Source: Sclerotinia nivalis (Eukaryota > Ascomycota > Leotiomycetes > Helotiales > Sclerotiniaceae). From it: a stretch of DNA of 64,000 nt. This document shows positions 14,193 to 25,345 of the stretch, in pieces. Every line of letters starts with the position of its first letter. The stretch's first letter is position 1. The stretch is from positions 744,001-808,000 of the forward strand of contig JAPEIS010000002.1 of assembly GCA_029531795.1 (NCBI GenBank), in the 5' to 3' direction. Made by a program: the position numbers and the translations under genes. The notes beneath the pieces are model-generated. The model was not told the DNA's origin. It saw nothing but the letters and a program-made list of their open reading frames with translations, and ran no database searches.

Positions 14193-15444
14193 ATGGTGTA
14201 TGCTACTGCATCATCGAAATTGCCTTGGATAGCTACAATTTGCGCTTTCTTCCTTTGCTGGTCTGTTTGGTTTCGTGCCGTTCCATATAGGGCAACCTTC
14301 AGCGTGAGTCAATAGCTTCTATCACAATAAGAGTTGCCTAATAGGGGTTCAGGAGTACGTAGTTCGTCCAGATGTTTGCGGCAACGATAGACAAAATCCC
14401 TTTCCCGCACACCAGCACGCAGAAAATGAGACTATCCAAGCAGATAATATAACTGCTCCAGCAGTCAACGAGCCCTCGAATGAACGGCCCCTCATTCTAT
14501 ACGCTTTCTCAGAGTCTCCTGAAGCACGAATCAATATCCAATATTTCATAGACCATGGTCTTCACGATGCAGCCGATTTCATTTTCATTTTAAACGGCGA
14601 AACAGATATCTACAAGAATATTCCCCAAAAAGATAACGTCAAGCACATCCACCGACCAAACGACTGTTTCGATTTAGGAGGATACGCCGAAGTCCTAACT
14701 AAAACCGATCTCTACAAAAAATACCGCAAGTTCATCATGTTAAACGCCAGTCTCCGCGGACCCTTTCTTCCCTCCTGGTCTCAATCCTGCTGGTCCTCAC
14801 TCTACCTCTCCCGAATAACAGACACCACAAAACTCATCGGCATGACCGCAAACTGTGAGCCAGAATTCCACATCCAATCGATGATCTGGGCTACCGATTC
14901 CCAAGGCATCGAAACATTGCTCTTTCCTTCCAAAGATGTGCTCGCGAAATTACCACCCCAGCCTATGCACGCTATTAAAGGCCCTTTCAATGCATCGGAG
15001 AAATATACACCGGGCATCAACAATTGTTTCCGTAGCTTCAACGGAGCGATTAATGCGGAAATAGGCGTTACGGCTTTAATGCGTGCGGCGGGGTATGGTG
15101 TCGAAGCTATTATGAGTGCTTTCCATGGAGTGGGTCATCAAGATGACAAGGAAGTTTCCGAAAAGGAGAAAGGGGATCATCATCACCATCACAAAGGTTC
15201 TGTAGAAGACTCATCTGAGAAGCAAGATGAGTCCTCTGACTTGATGAGTGAATATGAGAGGTTTTGCGATTCAACGGGCACGGGAGATGTTTTATATGAG
15301 GGTGGATATTTCGGGATAAATGTGCATCCGTTTGAGACGATTTTTATGAAGACTAATAGGAATATTGGACCGGTGGCTCTGGAGAAGTTGACGAATTGGA
15401 TGGTAGGGAGTAGGTTTAGTAGTTATGATTATTGTAAGTTGTGA
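14193..15444 (+). CDS. Type II membrane protein resembling glycosyltransferases
   Basis: Two exons, 14193-14303 and 14353-15444, give 400 residues; the 49-bp intron has donor GTGAGT and a CTAAT branch site. The short first exon codes a signal anchor (WIATICAFFLCWSVWF), which predicts a Golgi or ER type II protein with a lumenal C-terminal domain. The catalytic-looking part has ADFIFILNGE, RPNDCFDLGGYAEVL and KFIMLNASLRGPFLP, a pattern like rhamnan-synthesis RgpF-type and related transferases. I also recognise it as a conserved fungal family without an established function. A His-rich, acidic insertion lies around residues 275-300. The donor, the linkage and even the activity are unproven. Confidence 0.72.
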
Positions 15445-15694
15445 GATTATGTTGGAATTGAGGAGTTGTTTTTCTTGATTGTTCTGGAGTAGTGGAACTT
15501 CTTTCCATGACTTGGGAGTTGCGATGAATCTTTGGAAAATTAAGGAGAGGCCGAGTGATGGGTGTTGGGTGTTATGACGCATTTATAGATTTTGAAGGAT
15601 GGAACTTCTCACAATAGGCTGGAGGAAGACAAAATATATGAGGGTATCAAAAAGTCAAATTATGGATGTGTAGAGAGTATAACAGAGTACAACA

Positions 15695-16939
15695 CTAAAG
15701 GTTGAATCTTGTTCTTTGCTTCTCCATTCCAGCCTTCCATTGCCATTGAACGGCATCATCTCCTTCACTGCCTGCTCTGCCAATACCCTTATCAACTCTT
15801 CTCAATTTCAACGTGAATCTTGGCCCTAGCTCCTGCAATCCAGCTCTGATGCCTTCTACACCTTCCACAATCTTTCCATCTGGCCCTACTACGCTCTTTT
15901 CTGTTTCTCGCTTCTCCCTGAATACATATCGATGTCTTCGCACGAAAATATAATCACGTTGATTGTGCAGCGTAACCACTTGTCTACCCTGTAACTCTGG
16001 TTGTGGTGGAAATAGTGTCAAAAATAATCTTGCAGTCAACAATCCTAATGGTGTGCGGAAATTGTTCAAAATAAGTTCTGGGTAGTGATTTGTTGGGTTA
16101 CCATGACCGGGTAACTTCTTTCCTTCAACCCAATTCTTGATCGAGAAGTGACATGTAGGACCAGATGGTAGGTGTACGATGGTCAAACCTGTGGGCACCT
16201 TTGCATCTTCCTTGAGCATCACGACGGATGTATATTCGCGATTCGTAGCAAATTTGCAGATTTCCCTTAGAGAATATTTGTGTCCATAGCGATGGGCCGA
16301 CCGAGGGACGTAATTGCTGTTTGGGAAGAGTGTGCATAACAGATGAGCCTCTGCATGCAGTGTCGAGTTCAAGGAAGTTGTGAGAAGAATCTTTGGAGCT
16401 GGCGGAGGCTCATCTGTGAAAAGTGTAGGGAATTTGAGAGATAAGGAAGATGGTGTGAGGTCGAGGTTTGTGCTGGTTGTTGAAGGCGCATTGCTAACTG
16501 CTCGAGGCCGGCTTTCGAATTTTTCATCCTCATCGTCCGATCCCTTCTCCGAATCCGAATCCAGCATACTATCGACATCGTCATCCTTCTCCTTCGGTGC
16601 CTCATCCAAAGGTTCTTGCTCTGCAGCCTCGGCCTCTTCTATGCGCCTTCTCTTTAATTGCTCGACATCTACGCTGATATTGAGATCGTTTCCATCACCT
16701 GATACTTCATCCCAAACACGCTTATTATCAATTGTATGTGGAACGTTTTTGGCTAATCGCTGTCTTCTCAATTCGGGGTCTCTGTCTTCTTCTCTCTTCC
16801 GTTTGAAGCGTATATCTCTACGATCGCTATCGCGAGCTTTTTTCTGTTTGATATGAAGGTCTTGTCTCTTGAATTTATTGCCAGTCTTGAAAGGTAATGC
16901 TGCCTTTGAAGAAGTTGGGTGTACCCGTTTGGACCCCAT
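15695..16939 (-). CDS. RPF1: Ribosome production factor 1 (Brix domain)
   Basis: Single exon, 414 residues. A basic N-terminus is followed by an acidic stretch near residues 110-140, then the Brix domain (about 180-390) with KILLTTS, SNYVPRSAHRYGHKYSL, GLTIVHLPSGPT and HNQRDYIFVRRHRYVF. Rpf1 is a nucleolar protein needed for 60S subunit assembly, where it helps process 27S pre-rRNA. The tail ends with QWKAGMEKQRTRFNL, matching the Rpf1 branch of Brix proteins rather than Imp4, Brx1 or Ssf1. The gene is divergent from glycyl-tRNA synthetase, with 256 bp between start codons. Confidence 0.93.
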   Translation of the reverse strand: MGSKRVHPTSSKAALPFKTGNKFKRQDLHIKQKKARDSDRRDIRFKRKREEDRDPELRRQRLAKNVPHTIDNKRVWDEVSGDGNDLNISVDVEQLKRRRIEEAEAAEQEPLDEAPKEKDDDVDSMLDSDSEKGSDDEDEKFESRPRAVSNAPSTTSTNLDLTPSSLSLKFPTLFTDEPPPAPKILLTTSLNSTLHAEAHLLCTLFPNSNYVPRSAHRYGHKYSLREICKFATNREYTSVVMLKEDAKVPTGLTIVHLPSGPTCHFSIKNWVEGKKLPGHGNPTNHYPELILNNFRTPLGLLTARLFLTLFPPQPELQGRQVVTLHNQRDYIFVRRHRYVFREKRETEKSVVGPDGKIVEGVEGIRAGLQELGPRFTLKLRRVDKGIGRAGSEGDDAVQWQWKAGMEKQRTRFNL

Positions 16940-17195
16940 TGTAAGGTTATATGATGTTTTGGTTTGGTAAATAGAGGAGAGGAAGTTTGGAAAAACCGAA
17001 GATGAAATCCAAAAATTATTTTACCATATCGGAATGCGGCCGCATCTTCCGATTGGGTTGTGGATCTAGAAGGCTGTCCCCCTCGCAACAAGTCACACAA
17101 AAAGAAATTCCCCACGACTTTCATAAATCGCAAAGCTTGAAAAGTTCCCCAGATTTTCTTTGACTCATACCTATTATTGGATGAGTCTTCGGTGA
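16940..17195. promoter_or_regulatory. Shared divergent promoter of RPF1 and GRS1
   Basis: 256 bp separate the two start codons. It contains a GATGAG (core of the PAC element known from ribosome-biogenesis genes) at 17180-17185, an AAAAATTATTTT tract near 17010 that loosely resembles the RRPE element, and the Gcn4-type sites listed separately. Whether the elements act on one or both genes is inference. Confidence 0.55.
17161..17187. promoter_or_regulatory. Gcn4/CpcA-type binding sites upstream of GRS1
   Basis: TGACTCA, the exact Gcn4/CpcA (Cpc1) consensus, is at 17161-17167, and TGAGTC followed by T, one base off the inverted consensus, is at 17182-17188. General amino acid control is known to raise aminoacyl-tRNA synthetase genes in fungi, so the position is sensible. 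Confidence 0.6.
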
Positions 17196-19570
17196 ATGCG
17201 ATCTTTTTGTAGCCTTACAAGAAATATTGTTGGAAAACCAAAATTAAGTCCACGACTGGCGTTTCGAACCTTTACATCTACAACACCCCACAATAAATAT
17301 CAAATACCAAAACGGAAGAAGGACAACATAATGTCGACAACTACCACCCTTAAGGGCCAGCCCCTTGATCGTCAGGTCCTCGATTCCATGTTGAGGCGGC
17401 GAATGTTCTACACTCCTTCTTTCGAAATCTACAACGGAGTCGCTGGTCTTGTAAGCAATGAATCTTTCATATAGCACTCCTGATGTCCAATGCCTTATGG
17501 ATCTTTCGTGTTCTTAGCCTTTTCACTTCCTAATACAGATTTCATTCTTCACTTTACTCTGAGAGGTTTTTCATAGTCGATTGCTGACTTCAACGTAGTA
17601 TGACTATGGCCCTCCCGGTTGCGCTCTACAGGCAAATGTTATTGACCTATGGCGCAAACATTTCGTCTTGGAAGAAGATATGTTGGAGCTGGATTGTACG
17701 GCATTAACTCCAGCTGAAGTTCTCCAAACTAGTGGCCATGTGGAGAAGTTCGCAGATTGGATGTGCAAGGACCCTAAGAACGGTGATATTCTACGAGCGG
17801 ACCATTTCGTTGAAGACATACTCGAGTCGAGATTGAGAGGTGACAAGGAGGCTAGAGGTGTTAAGATTGTCGAAGAAGAAGAGGACCCATCAAAAAAGAA
17901 GAAGAAGAAGAAGACCAAGGGAATTGAAGCCGTGAAGCTCGATGATGCAGTTGTTCAAGAATACGAGGAGATTTTGGCCAAGGTAAGGTCACTTAATGAT
18001 ATTACAAGTGTGATTATTGACTTTTCAGATTGATAACTACAATGGCGAAGAGCTCGGCCAATTGATCAAAAAGTACGAAATGAAGAACCCAGAGACCGGC
18101 ATGGAGCCTTCTGCACCAGTAGCCTTCAACCTTATGTTCCAGACTACAATTGGCCCAAGTAGTAACACACCAGGTTATCTACGACCAGAAACTGCTCAAG
18201 GTCAATTCCTTAACTTCGCCAAGCTTCTTGAGTACAATCAACAGCAAATGCCATTTGCTTCGGCTTCCATTGGCAAGTCATACAGAAACGAGATCTCTCC
18301 CCGTGGTGGTTTACTAAGAGTTCGAGAATTTCTGATGGCCGAAATTGAGCATTTTGTCGACCCTGAAGGCGGCAAGAAGCACGATCGTTTCAACGATGTC
18401 AAAGATGTAGAGCTTGTTTTGTTGAATCGTCATACTCAATTAGCCGGTAAAACCGATGTCGAAAAAATGGCTATCGGCAAGGCCGTTGAAAATGGCACTG
18501 TTGATAACGAGACTCTTGGCTACTTTTTGGCACGAATCCAACTCTTCCTGGCAAAAATTGGTGTAGACCAATCTAAAGTTAGATTCAGACAGCACATGGC
18601 TAACGAGATGGCTCATTATGCTGCGGATTGCTGGGATGCTGAGTTGCATACTAGCTCTGGTTGGGTTGAGTGTGTTGGCTGTGCAGATAGAAGTGCTTAT
18701 GATCTCAGCGTACACGCAAAGAAGACTGGTGCGCCATTGATGGTCCGCCAAAGATTGGATACCCCAATCACTATCGAGGAGTGGCAGATTGATCTCGACA
18801 AGAAGAAGTTTGGTCCTAAATTCAAGAAGGATGGCAAGGCAGTCGAGGCTGCTATTGAGGCTTTGTCGCAAGAAAAGCGAGAATCGTTTGCAAAAGAACT
18901 CAAGGATAATGGAAAGATTGTTATTGAGGTCGACGGGATTGCCGACGGTAAGGCCGAAGTTGGTGCCGATCTTATCAAGATTGAGCTCCGAACCCGGGTT
19001 GAAAACACGAGAGAATATACCCCAAATGTAATTGAACCCTCATTTGGTATTGGTAGGATCTTGTACGCCTTGATGGAGCACAACTACTGGACCCGTGGCA
19101 GTGAAGGTGGTGATGAAGCACGTGGTGTAAGTGATGTTCATTCTCGTGCATTTGCAACGACTAACTGAATGCAGGTCCTCTCCTTCCCACCAATTGTTGC
19201 CCCCACTAAAGTACTGCTCGTTCCTCTCTCTTCTCATGAGAGTTTCAAACCCTTCCTGAAGCAAATCTCATATAAACTCCGATCCATGGGTGTCTCCAGC
19301 CGTGTTGATGATTCTTCAGCATCTATTGGCAAGCGTTACAGCCGAAACGATGAACTTGGTACTCCCCTTGGTATCACGGTTGACTTCCAAAGTGTCAATG
19401 ATAGTACATTCACTTTGAGAGATAGAGATTCCACCAAGCAAGTCCGTGCATCCCAGGAAAAGATCCTGGCGGCTATCAAAGAGTTGGTCGATGGCACTAA
19501 GGTTTGGGCAGATATTGAGAAAGAACTGCCAATTTTCGAGGGTCAAGAAGCTGAGCTTCCTGCTCGTTAA
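17196..19570 (+). CDS. GRS1: Glycyl-tRNA synthetase, probably cytosolic and mitochondrial forms
   Basis: Four exons: 17196-17450, 17599-17982, 18029-19126 and 19175-19570. From ATG 17196 the protein has 710 residues; from ATG 17331 it has 665. The extra 45 residues are basic, Ser/Thr-rich and lack acidic residues until just before the second Met, as in a mitochondrial presequence. The body has YDYGPPGC, the class II core (RPETAQGQF, FRNEISPR-like YRNEISPRGGLLRVREF), EPSFGIGR, and a C-terminal anticodon-binding domain starting at SFPPIVAPTKV. A lysine run (about residues 212-219 of the long form) sits in the insertion typical of eukaryotic GlyRS. One gene supplying both compartments is known in yeast, which uses a near-cognate upstream start. 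Confidence 0.95.
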
Positions 19571-21567
19571 GACATAGAAACGATTAGATTCAGCGAAGAT
19601 TTATCACATGGTATTAAAGAGGAATGTGGAGATCTTGTGTATCTTGAACATCTCTAGGTTAATCCTTGGGGGTTCGGGGAATTTGATATCATATGTAGAT
19701 TGTGATATCGTATAGCGCCAAATGATAAAAATAAACATTTCATCAACGTCTAGCGAACCTTTCCCACGAGATCTTCCTGGGGAAAGGGAAGTGGCCAATT
19801 GATAAGATATTGCCATCCTCGTACTCTGTATGAATAAACTCAAATTTGGAGATGGCACTGCGTGCGTAGTGAGCTTTCATCCTTAGTTTTCGCTTCCAGA
19901 AGTTCTATGGCAATTAGGAGTTGAACCACTTAAAGAGAGGGAAACGCAAAATCAATCATGTAAGTAACACCCTGCAGAATTTAGCGTTTCCCTCTTCCAG
20001 ATTCGATTCCATCAAACCAGAAATATTGGTGGCCCGAGAAACTCCCACTCCCTCAACTGTGCGGGAGGTAAATCTGTTACAAGATCCGTTCATTGGAAAC
20101 ATGGACTAGTGATGCCACACTGAGTTTTGAAACAAAGGATGATCATTATGGTAGCGCCTATGAGGAATTAGAGGGGCTTTGCTCCCTTTCAAGGGATCAA
20201 TGCACAAATCAATTTTCAAAGCGTTTGTTTGAGTGAAGAAGGACTGGAAATTCAGCAATTGATTTGGTTGGAGAGAGGTTTAATGTTCCAAAATAAAGGG
20301 TAAGAGGCTTGGCTGCTGGTTAACAAGCTTTTGTTGATGTAAATCAGTGATCTATGAAACAATCATAGACAAATAATGCAACATCATTAAAGTACTATGT
20401 TGACCAGTTAATATGTGTATTGAGGGGGTGGTTGGTAACTTGGCTACTACTAATTACCTAGCCTGTGATGCTATTTATTTTATTAGATGACCCTGTAACT
20501 TTTCCAGCAGAAATACTTAGTATCTAAAGTAGTTTTATTTTGATGAAGCCTTCCGTTCATCCCTGAGTCAAAGTCCTTTCCTTCTCACCAGCCTCCTATG
20601 ACTTAAGGATTGATTCTTATTGGGCTGATCATTAAGGGAAATAGAAAAGAAGATTAGATATGAGGAAATAATTATCTCCCATATGGATTTGTGTGTATTT
20701 GTAGTAATAGTCGTGTGTCCTTCTTGCCTTTGATATATATAAATGATTTTAACCAAGATCTATACGTTCATTTCCTAGTTCATGAGAGAAAGATATTGAT
20801 ATCTTGGAACAGGATACACGGGAAAGCCCCTCATTGTTTTGCCGCCTCACTATATTAAGAATTGATAAACGCTCTCTTAGTGAATAATAGGTGCATCAGT
20901 TCATTTAAAATATGTACTAGGGTTCTCTAAAGTACTGCACTCCGTATTCATCTGTGAACTGTTTTAGGCGAAGTTCAGGGACCTTGGTGAATATAGTGAA
21001 TGTGCACAGATGGTTCTTAACCGCTTGAACAAATGGCAAACTCGATTCCTAAAAGCCGCCGAAGTCAAAGTCAATCTCAATCTCAATCTCAATCACTTTC
21101 AACCCAACCCATTGAACAACTACAACCAAAAGAAATTTCTCAGTACCACCACAAAGTTGTTTTGTCGACAGCAACACTATAATACTCCAACTCCTAAGTC
21201 AGCATAATATACCGACCGAAAAATCTATTATATCATTTCAACATAAAAAGAAAGGAACGCTGGACGTTGTTGTGCAACGGCAACTCGGTCTTTCTTGATC
21301 CCCCTGGCTTGCGACCTCGAATAATCTCGAATTTCCAACGGTCTGCAAGACATAGATCGGGTGGAGTTTTTATTCTCTTAAGGGCAGGCAGGCTTCACTT
21401 TGTATGTGATTGTACATTATTCGCTGAAAGAATAATTGCTAATAATTGTAAATACAGTCATTTTAGTCTTCTCTTTCAACGATACCCCGCGGCTTCGATC
21501 TGCTTGTTCCCTTTTCAGAATCCTGCATACATTGTTCTTTAAGTTGTAATTCTGCATTTTCATCAAG
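19571..21567. other. Gene-free spacer
   Basis: About 2.0 kb between GRS1 and the Cla4-type kinase gene. Small frames only, and a short TCAATC repeat near 21074; the right part should be the kinase promoter and leader. Confidence 0.4.
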
Positions 21568-24461
21568 ATGTCTTCACAAAATAGGTATGAAAATCTCCCA
21601 TCTTATGTTTCCCTGCACAAAGCACCTGCTTGGAAATAATCCAAAATGTGCAGAAAATATTCGAGTTTCCATCTCCGACAGACCTTATTCGCCTTCCCAT
21701 GACCTTAACAGCCTGCTTCCTTTGATTAATATATCTTCCCTCGTTTTCTTTGTAGAGTTTTACATGAATAAAACTAATCAACATTGCTATTTTCAGCATT
21801 TATACTCCAGGTCAATTCATGAACCCTGGACCTGCGCCTCGACCTCCTGCTGGCCCTCGATTAAATTACACTCCTACTACCTCGAATATTCCCGGAAATG
21901 TGTCTGCACCTAACATCTCCCAGTTGAGCATCAATTCTCCCATAACCAGAAGTGCTGCATCAACATACTCCGGTTCGACCGTCTCTCTTCCTTTAGCTCG
22001 ACAGCAGACCAATATGGATGGACAAGGAGGTGTCGCAGTGATCAAGGAGGGATGGGCTTCGGTCAAGGAAGGCAAGAACTTTATCAGTCCTTGGAAGAAT
22101 AAGTGGCTCATCCTCCGAAAAGAGGCACTCGATTTTCATAAGACTGAGGGTGGAAAAGTTGCATATCAAATTGTACTCAAGGATGTCCTTGGAGTTTCAA
22201 GAGTTGAGGCCGCTGGAACCATCTTCGAAATCAGGAGAACATTGAATGGCTCATCAAACAATCCAGGGGATGATGACAGTTCTGGAAGAACTCTTCAGAT
22301 CAAAGTCAAGACTGACGATGATTTGTATGAATGGATCGACTTCATTTATGCCCGTTGCCCTGGCATGGGCGGTGTCAGCAACCCAACCAATTTCAGTCAT
22401 TCCGTCCATGTCGGTTTCGATCCCAACACCGGAGAGTTTGTCGGATTGCCTGCAGAGTGGTCAAAATTGCTGAACTCTTCAGCTATTACCAAGGAAGATT
22501 ATGAGAGAAATCCTCAAGCTGTTTTCGAGGTCTTGGAATTTTACTCTGATATTACCAAGCGTCAACAGAATCCACAGCAATTTTCGAGTTTGACTCCTAC
22601 ACCATCTGTCGCTGCCAATCAAAATAAACAACTTGGTTACATGCCAGGTAACTCCATCGCCCCACCCAGACCGCTTCAGCCTCAACAGCAACAGCAGCCA
22701 AATAGCAACGGTTATGGCTCTCCTCAACAACAGCCTCGAAGACCCACACCTCCTGAGCAAAGTCAGCAACGCAACCAAATGCAGCAAATGGCAGCGAACT
22801 ATGTTACTCCTGATCAACGCGAGGAACAGAGACAAGCGCAATTGACAGCACAAAGACAGCGGGAGCTAGAGGTGGCAGAACAAAATCGACTTGACATGGA
22901 AGAATATAACGCGGCAATCCCTCAAAGTCGCATCCCAATGGCCAAGCAGGAGATTGGGGGTGGTGGTTATTCGAGCAGTCCTCAAGATCGATACAATCCG
23001 ACTCGTGTGGCGCCTTCTGCTCCTCGTCCGCAGCAAGGTCAACAGACTGCTGCTCAAAAACCAGCGCAGAGACAAGCACCGTCTGCACCATCTGCAAGCG
23101 ACCCAACCAGACCACCACTTAATACCCAGCAGAGCTCGTCTTCAGTTAGAGACCAAAATGGGTCAAATAAATCACCATCAGAGAGACAAGATCCTCGATA
23201 TCCTAACAGTCAAACTTCTAGTCCTCAGCAGCAGCGACCAGCTCAGCAGCAACCAGCATCTAGGTTGCCTGCTCCAGTTAACAATGTCAAGCCACTCAAT
23301 GTCGCTCCCAAACCAGCTGCCAATGGTATTCAACAGAATGACGCAGTCAAAGCTGCAGAAGCTGCTCTTACTGCCAAGCCAGCCGCCTCTGAACGCACAA
23401 AGGACGTTCGAATGTCAACCATGTCGGAGAATGAAGTCATGGCTAAGTTGAAAGAGGCTGTCTCCAAAGATGATCCTAACCTTTCCTACTCCAAGCAGAA
23501 GAAAATTGGACAGGGTGCTTCTGGTTCTGTCTATGTTGCAAAGGTGAAGGAGAATGCCGCATCTCCTGTTGCTCGTGAAGTTCTACGTCAACAAGGCAGC
23601 AAAGCCCAAGTTGCAATCAAACAAATGGATTTGGCACACCAGCCGAGAAAGGAGTTGATTGTAAATGAAATCATGGTTATGAAAGATAGCAAGCATCGTA
23701 ACATTGTCAATTTCCTTGATGCTTTCTTAAGAAACAACTATACGGAGCTCTGGGTTGTCATGGAGTACATGGAAGGAGGTGCCTTGACCGATGTTATTGA
23801 CAATAATTCCAACATTACCGAGGACCAGATTTCCACCATTTGCCTTGAGGTTTGTTCCAAATCTGACGACCAACTATTTATATCTTTACTAATTTCTATA
23901 GACCTGTCGTGGACTCGAGCATCTTCATGCACAGAGCATTATCCATCGTGATATCAAGAGTGACAATGTTTTGCTCGATGCACGTGGTAATGTCAAGATT
24001 AGTAAGTTCTCTCAATCTGGTTTATAGACCTTCATACTAACTCACTCATAGCCGATTTCGGATTCTGCGCTAAGCTCACTGAATCTAAATCTAAGCGCGC
24101 CACCATGGTCGGTACTCCTTACTGGATGGCTCCCGAGGTTGTCAAGCAAAAAGAATATGGTCCAAAGGTCGATATCTGGTCTCTTGGTATCATGGCTATC
24201 GAGATGATCGAATCTGAGCCACCGTATTTGAATGAGGAGCCTCTCAAAGCTCTTTATCTAATTGCCACCAACGGTACACCTCGTCTCAAGAAGCCCGAAA
24301 AACTGAGTAAAGAACTCAAAGCTTTCTTGTCCGTCTGTCTATGTGTCGATATTAGAAGCAGAGCATCCGCAGATGAACTGTTGATGCATGACTTCTTGAA
24401 GCACGGCTGCGATACTGCTAGCTTGGCTAACCTTCTCCATTTCCGAAAGAATGCCAAATAA
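21568..24461 (+). CDS. CLA4: PAK-family kinase Cla4 (PH-CRIB-kinase)
   Basis: Four exons: 21568-21584, 21797-23849, 23902-24001 and 24052-24461, giving 859 residues. The 17-nt first exon reads ATG TCT TCA CAA AAT AG and joins to give [13 protein letters not shown]. Domains in order: PH (about 86-196, starting [11 protein letters not shown]), CRIB (about 200-235, [16 protein letters not shown]), a long Gln/Pro-rich linker, and the kinase (about 565-830) with [30 protein letters not shown] and [11 protein letters not shown]. The PH plus CRIB order separates Cla4 from Ste20. It acts downstream of Cdc42/Rac in polarity, septation and cytokinesis. Introns are 212, 52 and 50 bp. Confidence 0.96.
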
Positions 24462-25345
24462 GCAACCAACAACTTTACGAGAGTTAATGATGACAACGTT
24501 TACGAAAATCGAATAATTGGTGGCATTCGAGTTCGTGTTTGGAAGCAGTTATAGCGGTTTTAATATTATTTTGCGACATAACGCAGGTTACATCATGGTT
24601 ATATTGTGTGGTACCTATATCAACAGCATGAATCCCGGAGTTTCTGGGAGTTTCACATCCTGTTTTCTTTGCTCGACATATTTAAGATCTGAAGCATCGT
24701 GGATAGATGTCAATGGCATATCTAGAGGCATATAAAAGACGGGTGAAAAGGAGTAAACCTCCAGTTCTACTTTTACCTCCTTTAACTTCTCGATAATTTT
24801 CTGATTTGTGGATACCTATCCTTGGGATCTTTCGAAAGCAGGCCTCGAATTGAGGATATACTTTACGAGAAGATGGCCATAAGGAACAATAATTGGCGTC
24901 AGGTAGATTAATTGAAGATTAATAATAAATAAAAGATGTAAAAACACACTGCTTGTGCTTGTGCTTGTGAATGTGAATGTGAATGTGAATGTGGTAAAAA
25001 GTACGATGTAATTTGTGTAGTTTCAATATAGAAACTAATCACCTAATATGTACATGCTTCACTAGTATAATATTTAGTATGTCAACACATCATGGATTGC
25101 AACCACAGAAAATTAAAGAGAATATAAAAGCTATCATCCTATCAAACCCAATCTGGACCCCGGAAAGCTTCTAGAACTTCTTCTATCTCCAGTCTAGCCT
25201 CGGCCAGCCCCGACAGATCTGGCCTTGTCTTACTAGTGTAGCCTTGCAAGCTCAACAACAAACCAACCTTGTTCACAGCTCCCTGGTACAAATTTCGAGA
25301 TATCTTCACGCAACTTATCTTGAATCTATTTAGAAGCAGATATAA
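24462..25345. other. Intergenic spacer
   Basis: About 880 bp between CLA4 and SEC12 in the same orientation. It holds the hexamer repeat listed separately and presumably the SEC12 promoter. Confidence 0.4.
24951..24992. repeat. Compound hexamer microsatellite
   Basis: Three GCTTGT units run directly into four GAATGT units, seven 6-bp units in all. Confidence 0.9.

Noticed and set aside
17257..17275. GGTTCGAAAC-like B box on the minus strand, suggesting a tRNA gene
   Set aside because: No A box or cloverleaf around it, and it sits in the coding presequence of GRS1. The similar GTTCGATTCC at 53231 lies at the SEC61 exon start and also has no cloverleaf.
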